DNA from: Acanthosoma haemorrhoidale
Taxonomy: Eukaryota > Arthropoda > Insecta > Hemiptera > Acanthosomatidae
Reading direction: 5' to 3'
DNA length: 64,000 nt
Assembly (NCBI GenBank): GCA_930367205.1
Contig: OV884012.1
Coordinates: forward strand, 54,333,239 to 54,397,238
Positions 10,202 through 22,200 of the stretch are shown one piece after another; position 1 is the first letter of the stretch, and each line of letters opens with the position of its first letter. Position numbers and translations under genes: made by a program. Under the pieces are notes generated by a model. That model did not search any database and was not told the DNA's origin. It saw only the letters and a list, made by a program, of their open reading frames with translations.

Positions 10202-13200
10202 CTGGAACAAAGTACGTATGGAATATAGTCTTTAATCAGTCGACGGAAGTTTTACAAGTTAAATTTATTTAGAAAGTACAAAACCCAGGTATAAATTACC
10301 CGTACGAAAATGGAACGGGTTAGAAGCAAACCTCATGCGATTTTTCAAGCTTGAAGGGTGAGGTAGTTAGGGACAGCAAAGAAAAAATTGGACCAAAACG
10401 TTGATGTTTTATTTTATTTCTTTTGAGTGCGCTCATTAAGCTCCATAAATGAAAGTAAATGAATGATTGGGCTGGAAGTGAGAGAAAAAACCAACTACCC
10501 AGAATTCTATAAATTTATACCCTCATATGAGAATTAACAATTTTCAACGAGAGGAAATTAAAAGGGTTAAGTAAAGAATATAAATAAATTTGTGTCCGAA
10601 AAATCATTTTTTTAGAATTACTAATGATTTCAATCACTTTGCTGTTATGGTAAATGGTGTTCCCCAATCCAATACATACATATATTGGCTTATGATACAT
10701 GGGCAAACATGTGAAGGATTTTTAATTATATAAAAAATAATAAAACCTCGTCAAGGAGAAATTATATCAGATTTTATTTAGCGATTGCAACTATAACTGT
10801 GCATTTCAGTATTCACAGTCTTATTGACTTTCGCAGGATTCTTGGCCAACATATTTTGAGATTGGAAGAAAAAACAAAGTATATATCCTCAAAAAGAAGA
10901 ATGAAAATATGTACAGTGCGATTTAATATTCAAAAACTAAAGTTTTAAGTCGTTATGAAGCATTTCACTGTTATCATGGATACTATGGTGTGGTTATTGC
11001 AAGAGATAATACTGAATTGATTTTCATAATATGTGAGCAGATGGATGGAATACGGAAAAACCTTTTTTTTTCTTCCCTTCCTGAGGTCTGAACCTCAAAT
11101 GGGGTTCCCCCACAAGCATGTGAAGCGTGCTCATGGGGTTACATCGCCTGTGGTGTGCGTATTCCGGTGCAATGGGATCTTTGCACCGATCAGCGCACCT
11201 TACGTTATTCTGTTACTTCATTTATTTAAACCAACTCAAAGTACACGAAAAACAAACAGAACAAAATCTTATTTTATTATCTACTATTTACAATTTCTTT
11301 CCTTACTAGCTAATTTATGTATTTATATATATATTTTATTTTTTTTACGGGAATATGGAAAAACCATACATTTAAAGCGGATAGTTTATAATGAATCCCA
11401 AACCAAGCGTGGGTACGCACAATATTGTATTACCAGCAACAAATGCTATACCCCTCCCTCTTATAATATATATTACAAACCAGTTTACCAATAATTACTG
11501 GAGGAAGGACGCTAGAATGCAATCTATAAGGTTACACTGCTACGCAAAGTTAGTGAGAGAAAATTAATCAATATTCTCGAGGAAATAGAATATATTACAT
11601 TGCATTTATTAATATAAATATACTAGACGAAATAGTGAACACCCTTTTGCGAGTATAATTTCAATGAATTTTTTGAGTCATCAACCCTTTCTATTCCTAT
11701 TCTGAACACAGCCAGTCGTTGTATGTAGCGGCTATAACTATTTAATAACTAGTCAATATGTAGTTTTCTTAATTTTTTTTACATATATAACTACATAATA
11801 TATAACATGCACACTTTAAAAAAAAAAAATTGATTTCATATTGAAGTTAAGCTGAGTAACTATACGGTTAACTTAATTACACATTCATGTTAATTTTACT
11901 GTTAACATTAATTTACTATTTTGCAGTTATACATATATATTGTAATATGTAAGGCTTATATGCTATATTAGCAACATGTTGTTAAATTTTAACATTACAT
12001 ATTCATTAACATCAGTAAAATTGTTTAGTTAAAATAAAATTTGACTGGGCATTTGAGTTAATTTTAAGGACTGAACGAGTTATATGTGATATTATTATAT
12101 TTTATATCGTAGGTCTTTTAGTAGCTGCGTTTTCGCTGGAACTGCCCCTTGCATAGCGGTTAGTGGTGACTGCTGGCAATCGCTATCTACTGCTTTGAGG
12201 GACATCAAGGGGCCATTTTTAATTGGAACTGCCCGGCAGTCAGCGGTTGTGACGTCATAGATTCGGTCTCCCTCTGCTTTACTGCCAGCAGTAACTGCCA
12301 ACCGATATCGGTGGCATTTACAGCGAAAACGTACCTTTAGAGGGGCCGAGAAAGCGATTGTAATTAATCAAGAACTGGGTGGACAGACCAAGGAGTTAGT
12401 TATATTTATGGAATTAATCCACAAGCAGCTATAATAAATCATGGAGGATTTTTATATGATCATTAATATTATTTATATTATTTATGTCATTACCTCTCGC
12501 TAATATGGAGTGAAGTAGGTAGGTATGTACGTAGTATATTAATTATTATCACTTTCTAGAGTCATAACGTAACAATCAAGCGGATAATCAAATTAGTCAT
12601 GTTTTATCAATATATCCTCCGCTTCCTCTTCCACATGCAAGGGGAGTGACAGCCATGTGGATTTGGGAGATCTCTGGACTGTTAGTAAATACTGTATGAA
12701 TGAGCGAGTGAATAAAGAATTTAGAGTAGAGAAATATGGTATGAATGAGAACATCGAATACAATTATTTATTGCCTAATAAGGCAGATTGTAATTTTATC
12801 ACAATAAATATTTGATTTTTATCAATATATATTTTCTATACATAAATCAGTAAAATTGTCGATTAAATTAATGTGTTTCAAATATAAGTTACATCAGAGA
12901 CACTACTCTATTACATAAGTACTAGATATATACAAGATATGAAATAGAATTGTGTGATTATGAATAATCTTGGAAATATAGGCATATCTACAGAAGAATG
13001 TTGTGTGGAGGGTGTTTGATATCCTGTGAGACAAGTAATGACACGTCGCTGCGATAATATTAGGGGCTATCGTATGTTTTATCTTTTGTTTCATTAAAAA
13101 GCTTTAACTTATAATGAGGAGATTTTAAAACGAATAATTGGAAGATAAGTTTAACTTTCATCTGCGATTCGAACCCGTGTGTGAGTTGATTGGTATTGGG

Positions 13201-16200
13201 CATTTGTATCCAGTTTTCATCATAATAGCATGCCTTTCACGTAAGTAATTATATTTTCATATAAAAAAAACTTTATGCTATGACTTGTAGATCCGCATCG
13301 GTCACTGAAAGCAGCTTTTTCCAAAAATAGAAAAAAACAAAACATTAATAGCTAAAATACCTTCCTATACTTAGAGGTCTCGGAACTGCACTTGTAAAAT
13401 TTCAAACAGCATGGAGCAAATGTCGGTTCACAGTCATGCCTGGCTGGTACTATAGATTTTCGATGATGTTAACATTTTTCATTATTTTTGATGATTGCTG
13501 ATCAGGGGTACAGTCCAGAAGAGACTGAACAGAAGTACAAGGGTAAAAAGTTACGATTTCAGGTTTTGAGAAATCCAACGAAACCTTAAAGATGAGTTTT
13601 CTCCTAAAGAAGTGGTAATTGGTAGCGAACACCGTAGCTCGAGCACTGAAAACAGTTCAACTAACCTCCCAGCTACCTGTGATACCTCCCGCAGATGTAG
13701 AAGGAAGGACCTGGGCAAGGCGATGCTGGACGACGTTACGACTGCGATAACCTAGAGATAACCAGGCAGTCCATAACCAAGATAACGACCAGCCGAGCAT
13801 AACCGCGGGCTTAAGGGACCTATCTTATCTCCAGCTTCCTCTTCTGTGCCCTCCGCCTTCGATGTTTGTTTCAGGTTTTCAAGGCAGCATACCTTGCATT
13901 CTCCTGGCACGTGCATTTTTTGTTTATGTATATATATATTGAAAAAAAAAATTAACAGGGAAAAATACAATAAATGTTGACAATACAAGTGAGATCTACA
14001 TTCTCGATGTAATAAAAAAAATCACGTGTGATGTATCGCATGCTTGGTGTGCCGTCGGTAGACATTACCGCCCCATCAGTCTGCTGACTCAACTCTCGAA
14101 GCTGTTCGAGAGAATCATTCAAGTACATCTCTTCGGGCACTGCGAGTCACAAGAAGTCATCCCACCAGAGCAGACTGGTTTCAGCACAGGCTTAAGTGCG
14201 AACAACAACCTGGTGAGATTGCAACACCACGTCGCATCGAACGTCCGGAGCAACAGAGCTACCGCTATGATTTCACTGGACTGTTCGAAAGCTTTCGACT
14301 CTGTCGACCACTACATCCTACTCCAACGTCTGAGGGAATATGAATTCTCGAATCAGCTGCAGAACCTGATGAGATCCTACCTCACAGGCAGAACTTTCTC
14401 GGTTCGTATAGGCACTACGTCTACGACCCGAAGAAATTACACTGCCGGTGTCCCCCAAGGATCGGTGCTAGGCCCCCTGCTGTTCAACATTTACACCGCC
14501 CACATCGTAGGAGCCTCGTACCCCAACTGTGAGGTATCGGCGTACGTAGTAAGACCGTCATGAAACGATTGTCCAGGTCATAAGCTTAATCAACCCTCAC
14601 TTCGTTACCAGGGCTAGGGTAACTAGGCACCCCCCTCATTGACAGGATTGTCGGTTAATTGCGATTCACCCCTCCCCCTAATAGTCAGTGAGGGTTAAAA
14701 CATTTTGTGATCCCAGGCAGTTATAAAGTTTTAGGTATTACCTTGTGTAAATTTAAGTAATTATTCAGTCGAAAGCCACCTAAATTAAGAAATCCCTTTT
14801 GACACCACCAATTGTCCTTTTCTCTTCACTAGCCTATCTAAGTAATTGTAGTACTACAGTCAACTCTCGGTAACTCGAACTTCAAGGGAATGATAAATCA
14901 CTTCGAGTTATACATAGTTCGAGTTAAAAATAGTTTGTGTTTACAGCTTTTTCTCTTAATGGACTCCCTATACTGATATTTTTGCATTGCTTAAACCACT
15001 TAGCCATACATCCTTCAACATCAGGAAATTCAGCGTCTTTATTTTCTTTTGCTTAAAAGTCTACTCTCATTTGCCTGCCTTTGAAGTTCCACCGCATTCT
15101 TCAAAATTTTAGACAGAGTACTTAGTATTTTTTTTTTTTTTTCTGGTTTTCAAAGTGACTCATGTACAGTGAGAGATTTTAATTTCCGTTGACTCATTGT
15201 TAACGTCCTACACCTGTAGGTGGCTGATCGTAAAAAGAGGGGGACTCAAGCGAGACGTTGAAGCCTGCATGTTTTAGGCTGGCATAGTGGGGTGGTGATA
15301 GTGGGGTAGACCAACTGTCATATAATTCAGCGACAGTGTATATCCGACACTCATAAATTGGGCTTTCTTCGAGTTGTTGAGGTAATATAGCTCGTTATTT
15401 TGACTGAAAGAGATTTCGTGAAATTATTTCGAATTATCCTGGGTCTAAACAAGGTTTTCTTAAGGGAATAAAAAAAAATTCTTGTTACCGAAGAATTCGA
15501 GTTGACTGAATTAACGCTAAGCAGAAAGTATAGCTAATAATGTTCTTGTCCTGTATGCTTAATTATATCATGGAAATGGTAAAGTTAAAGTAAGCAGTGT
15601 ACGAAGACCATCGAATGTTAATACAAAATACATAAGGACAATGGAGTTCTTTTGGGCAGTATATTTGAAATAGATTTTATAAACAATAGTCTGCTCTCCA
15701 TAAAATCAGCAACCATTTCAGATCCTGCAATCTGTACTCTTTTGAGAAAAAATATTTCGCTCTTAAAAGTGGAATAGAGCACTGTAGAGTGGCTATTAGA
15801 GAAAAGCATTTTGGGGATTCAAAGTTTTCGACTAATAATGAAAAATTAGAAAAAAAAATTATGATTTGTTTCATAACAAAATTCGCTTAACCGGCCTAAT
15901 ATAATTGAAGACACTCTTTAGCAGTGAGTTATTCTTAGTAACTTCAAGAAAAACATTCACTTAATTATGCGTGTGGTCTATCAGTATCTTCTCTGAATTA
16001 GCCCTTTAAGATAATCAACAGCTTACAGGATAAGGTAGATTTCTCTTACTTTATCCTAGCACTATACGTTCCCATAGCAAGTATTGTTGTGTATATTCTT
16101 CTAATGATCAATTTCACGTTTTAATACATCTTGTTAATTACCGGCTGTATTAACTTCGTCAATTAACTGGCAGACAGAAAATGTGGGAGTTCTCAGTCAG

Positions 16201-19200
16201 TGTAAGTAAACTGTCCGATTCCGTGATAACAATGATCTAGGTCTATTTCTCAGACTCGAAAGATGGTGGGAAACTCAACTATGATTTACTATCAAGTAAC
16301 CTACCTTGAAAATACCGAACAGTTTAACAAGAATCGAGTAACATGAATAATATTGTAAAATGTAATTGTGACAACCTGAATTATTTCAAATTTGGTAAGT
16401 CTTTGGAAATATCAAATAAGATCAATTTTTATACTCCAAATTTAAATGAGGTAATTATGAATTTTCATAACCACATGTGAAATTGTTATTTAATAGTGTT
16501 TCTAAATATATATCCACACTTAATAAAGGATTTTTAATTTAAATGATAAGAATGGTCAACTATTTCCCTAAATACGAATAACAACATTCGCATATACGGT
16601 ATAAATGCAAGTTTTGTACGTACATATATATTTCTAACAAACAATGGTTGCTATAAGCAAATATTATTAAAACTTCTCTGTGATTAAAATTTATACCAAA
16701 GTCTTATGTTTCCAATACGTGGTCAAGATACAGATAAATGCTTACTAATAAACACAGAATCCTTGAAAATTATCTTCCTAATAGTATATGTATATAGTCT
16801 TTGCGCAGGTACGATACCGAATGGTAGCGCCTATCTCTACCGACGGAGCAAAGGTGAGATTCCACCATCGTTGTCATTGTGGTTGTTTCAACTACCAGGC
16901 TGAAGAGCTTGCAATTGTCAAAGGACTACAATTATTTTGCTGCAGTTGTTTTCATCAGAAAAAGGTCTATAATTTTCAGTGATGACTGACAAACTGAAAA
17001 CTGACATCAAGACGCCTACCAACCGAGAACAAAATTGAAATATACAAAACATTGTGTGATGCTCGTTACGATTTCAAACCATTTTTCGCCCTTTGAGGTG
17101 TTCATAACTTCCCTCTCATACCACTTACGATTTACTGAAGCAAAATCAGTTCGAGTGTCCCTTTTACAAGCTTTAAGAGTGGCTTTTTTTGAAATAAGTG
17201 AGTGCTTTTCCAAGTTGTATGTTTGTCAGAATATGTGAGCAAAACGGTACCAGAGGAAATGCCACCTGCTGGTGCCTATGAAAAAAGGTATCTCGCTGGA
17301 ATTTCTTTCTACCTTACTAAAAAGGTTCGTTTTTATCTACCCATTCTGCCTACTTTTTGTTCAGTCTTTTTCCCTGTACGCATTCATTTGAAGCTTTCTA
17401 AGCATAGAGGTAATGTAAAATTCCCGCATTCTCTCCAATATAATTAGTAATATTGAGCACATACAAGGTTTAAAGTATACCCTGGTACTAATAACTAAGA
17501 TATGGAGACAACATAAAGCTTAATAGAATTACTCGATATGCTTTAATAGTATATTACATGCTTAATAGCATATCACAAAGGTAGTGGTTCAACAGATTGA
17601 TAAGGTAAATTATATTATAGTTTTAATAACCACCACCTTTTATTTATAATTTTATAAAAAGTGCTATTTATTTATTTAATCTTTACATTATAACTTTTTA
17701 AACGTTTTTTTTTATTGTATAATTACCATAGTCTGAAAATTAGAGATGAGCTGCCGAAACCACTTGTTTGAATAAAAATATAAAAGAGGCTTGAACAACT
17801 GAAGTCATTCAAACTTAATAAATATTAGTTAATTATTATTATTATAGTGACCATATTTTATACAAATATACCGGACAAACTTTAATTCATCAAGTTTATT
17901 TTATGTATATATGTACTTTCTGTTATTAAATTTTCAGTGTAATCCAGGGTGTTATAGAATATACACTTAAAATTTTTGGAACAGACCGATTGATTGGCTC
18001 ATGATTATGTTATGGATTCGAGGACGCACATCGGTCTTGAGAAAGATGTTTGCTTGTTTCATATTGTCAGTATAATCAGTACTGAAATTCATGTATTGGT
18101 AAAGCTTTAAGGAGATTAAGCCGATTAGGTTATCCCTTGTGGGGGACACGCTCCAGCCGCAGAAAACAAATGCAAATTTAGCGCCACGCACAATTAAGCA
18201 TTCAGGGCAAAACCCTCTCAAAGCTCTGCGATATCTGAATTGACAGCCAGCCGTCAAATCGCATTTGTAAGAAGTGATCTGGTTATTTTCGTCAAGGATA
18301 TTATAACATCTGAAATTATTATGGTAGCGGAACTGACAAGCCTCTTGTTAGGTTATTGCCTTGGCCAAAGGGTGAGGCTCTCAACTTTCGTATGACGTTT
18401 TTTTCTGACTATACCACGCTTTTAAAATAGTGGCACTCAAGTACTATACTGCTAACAAACTCACAATTGGTGTAGACAGAAGGGGTGATTGAGCCCCTGC
18501 AGGGGAAGAGTGACCCCGCTGCCATAGTGCGCGCCGCCAGGCCCTGGAACTTGGTGAGCAGAAGTACCAGCTGGAGGACGACGAACTTGCCCTGTACGAA
18601 GTACTCCTTGAGCCCTTCGTGGGACAGGCGAACGGTCATCACCATACCCCAGATCCCCAGGAGGATGGAGCTCACGATCACTGGCTGGAAGTAGTTGTAG
18701 TTCGGCTGGTACAGGCTCTGCACAAAGTAACAGTGTGTACTCACCAGGCTCATATCCACCAGAATATATGCATTTGAAAAAAAAAAATTACCTGATCGTC
18801 TGACCACATTACCAGCATAGCGATGTAACAAAGGGGCTGTACGATGGGTAGTTGAATTACAAGCGTACGCAAGATCTTAACCCTTTGCCTGAAAAAATAA
18901 AATAAAACAAGTTAAAGATCATTTACACAAATCAGTATGCGCTACCTTTTAGAACATCTCTGTACATCGCTCGTCATTCAAACACTATATACTACCGTCT
19001 ATAGGCCATAGTTCAATTAAAAAATTGTTCCAGCAGGCAACTTGAGGGAGCTGGCCACGAGGGAGCCCTCAAGAGTGAGTAAATTGCTTGTTATATTTAG
19101 AGTTAAGTGAGAAAAGTGGATTGAGTAGTCGGCCATTTGCAACGCCCTACTCGACGTTCACTAACGATCGTTCTCTGAGCCATTCGGTCTAGTGGCTCAG

Positions 19201-22200
19201 AGCCAAGACCCGTGACTCGCCACTGGGAGTTGTGAGCTTGAATCCCACGGCGCTACGTACTTCTTTTCCGAATAAAAAACCGTTGTTATGATAAAATGAG
19301 ATTTTATCAACAACTAATGTCTCAAAATAGGAAAAAAAGATCTAGATCGCTAGGTCCAACTCCAACACCGTCGCCTGTAAAGCGAAAACCAAGAAGGTCG
19401 AATAGGAACGTGCAAATGACCTCCTCTGCAGCTAGTTCCATGGAGGAGATACCTCCACAGGCCAGCACATCCAAAAAAGAAACAGCCTTAGAGTCCCCTT
19501 TTTTCACGCCAAACACCTTTGAGGCTTTGAAAAATATCCCAACAGAAGAAATGGAAGTCAACAAAACTCCAACACAGCCCAAACCGCCTGCTCTTTTTGT
19601 ACGCAACATTAGCAACTTCAAATTACTATGCTCACAAATGAGCAAAATTGTTGGTACCGGAAAATATACGTGCCTCAATCGCTCTCGGGAAACAAAAATT
19701 TCCCCAGACACTCCCGATACTTATCGAGCGATTGTTAAATATTTAGATGAAACCAATGCAGACTACCACACCTACCAATTAAAGCAGGAACGATCACTCC
19801 GAGTGGTGATCAGAAATTTGCACCCGACCACACCAGCTGACGAAATAGAAGAAGAACTCTCAGCTCTCGGGTACAAGGTTCGCCAAATAACAAACGTGTT
19901 GCGCGAGGATAGGCAACAGGATAAAACAATAAAAACGGCATTGCCACTGTTCTTTGTTGATCTCGAGAGGACACCTGGAGTTGAGAAGATATACGACCTA
20001 ACAAACCTGTACTACACTAGGGTACAGGTTGAAAAACCGTATCCCAATCGCGATATCGTCCAGTGCCATAACTGTCAGGCGTATGGGCATACAAAATCTT
20101 ACTGCCACCACCCTCCCAGGTGTGTTAAGTGCAGTGGGCAGCACAAAACCGAATTGTGCAAAAAGCCCCTTAAATCACCTGCAGTATGCGTGCTTTGCCA
20201 GCAAGGACATCCAGCCAACTACAAGGGCTGCGAGGCATACAGAACGCTGAAGTCCAGGACAGAACAACGTCGACAGCCAGAAGAGAAAAAACTTGCAGCA
20301 AGAAGCGGCCCAGCCAGAAATTTGAGGCCTTTTGTCTCTTTTGCCGATGCCGTTTGTAACAGAGAGCAGTCACAGGCACCGCCCACTCCCTGTCCACAAG
20401 ATCACCTTTCCCAGCATTCCATTCATCCCGTAAACCCTCAAGCTCAATCCCATCCTCAACCACACATCTCGCATATTCCTCCACCTTCAAGTTCTTCGGA
20501 TCTTACTAGCCTATTAACCTCATTCCTTACAGAGTTCAGAACCCTAATTACCCCTCTCATTTCCCTTCTTACAAATCTTGTCTCCTACCTTATCCCCGTT
20601 AAACAAAATCCATAAGTGGATCCTTCCGACTCCTTATCCATTCTCCTTTGGAATGCGAATGGTGTTCGCACCCACACTAACGAACTGACAGCACTACTCC
20701 ACGACAAAAACATCGACGTAGCTCTCATTACTGAAACAAGACTAACGAGTAAACGACCATTTACTGTTCGACAGTACAAGACTTATCGAACTGATCACCC
20801 AGATGGAACAGCTCATGCAGGTACCGCTGTCATTGTCCATAACTCCATATCCCACCACATAGTTCCTCTGGTGGCACATGATTTCCTTCAATCCACTGCA
20901 GTGTCAATCACCACCTTCACTTTTCCCCTTACACTAGCATCAGTGTACTGCCCTCCCAATAAATCCATTTCCGACTCCCAATTCATCTCCTTTCTAGACT
21001 CCATAGGACATCGTTTCCTTGTGGGTGGGGACTTTAATGCGAAGCACCAACACTGGGGGTCAAGATCCACTAATACACGAGGACGTGCTTTGCTGTCTGC
21101 ACTCACACGGAAACATTGCTCCACTATCACTCCTGACACAGCCACCTATTGGCCATCTGATCTCAACCGAAATCCTGATCTCCTTGACTTCTTTTTTTAC
21201 AATAATTTAGGAACACTTAACTATTCACTCACGCGCCTCGATGACCTCTCCTCTGATCATAGTCCTTTATTATTAACCATTTCCCTAAGACCAATTCACA
21301 AACTGCCTCCTCCTTCATTTATTAGGGGCCCAGTTGACTGGGACCACTTCCGCCAGCTTCTTACGGAGTCCATAAACCTCAAATTGTCCCTGAAAACATC
21401 CCAAGACCTAGACGATGCAGTGCATTCTTTCACTACTCTGGTCCAGAGGTCGGCTTGGGAGGCATCATCACCCCATCGTCACCCAAAAATCCATAATCAT
21501 AATCGTTTACCTCAGCATCTCAAAGACCTAATCCAATCCAAACGCCGCTCCAGAACAGTGTGGCAAAGATCCCGACATCCTGCTGATCGCCGCTCGTACA
21601 ATCAGTACTGCCGATTGGTAAAGCGGCGATTGGCATCCTTCCGATCCGATACTTTCAATTCCTACCTCTCCTCTCTGTCTACCAGGGATAACTCCTTGTG
21701 GAATGTAACCAAAAAAATCCTAAAGTATCAACCTGTTTCACATCCACTCCGTCGTGATGATGGGTCCTGGGCGGCTTCGGATGGGGATAGGTCGGAGGAA
21801 TTTGCTCTGCATCTTACCCATACTTTCACACCTCACCTTTCTCATCAAAGCCATACTCACAACACAACTGTGGAAGATTTCCTCACTTCACCTATTGTTC
21901 TCTCTCTTCCACCAAAAGCCGTTAATCCCTCTGAGGTCAAATACCTTCTGAAAAACTTACCTTACCGAAAATCCCCTGGATATGATCTCCTTACTCCTCA
22001 AATTCTCAAACAGCTTCCTCCTAAAGCCATAATCTTTTTAACCTATATATACAATTGCATTATCCGAACGACGCACTTTCCTCTCCTCTGGAAACATTCC
22101 ATTATTGTCCTATTCGCCAAACCCGTTAAACCACCCAATGAAGCCTCATCTTACCGTCCAATTAGCCTACTCCCTATCCTCTCAAAAATATTTGAGAAAC

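Noticed and set aside
11033..11494. 153-codon plus-strand ORF
   Set aside because: Composition follows the AT-rich intron, with low-complexity Tyr/Ile/Leu stretches, an overlapping second frame and no family likeness. Treated as chance.
12831..12856. ACATAAATCAGTA after the 12.6-kb LINE tail, similar to the target-site duplication of the full LINE
   Set aside because: Each copy has its own perfect 14-bp duplication that excludes this piece; the likeness is coincidence in AT-rich DNA.
17967..18257. 96-codon minus-strand ORF with several cysteines
   Set aside because: No recognisable fold and no splice context with the OSTalpha exons; the reading phase does not join exon C or D.
19322..19711. 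129-codon minus-strand ORF
   Set aside because: Antisense shadow of LINE ORF1.
20170..20490. 106-codon minus-strand ORF
   Set aside because: Antisense shadow of LINE ORF1 C-terminal part.
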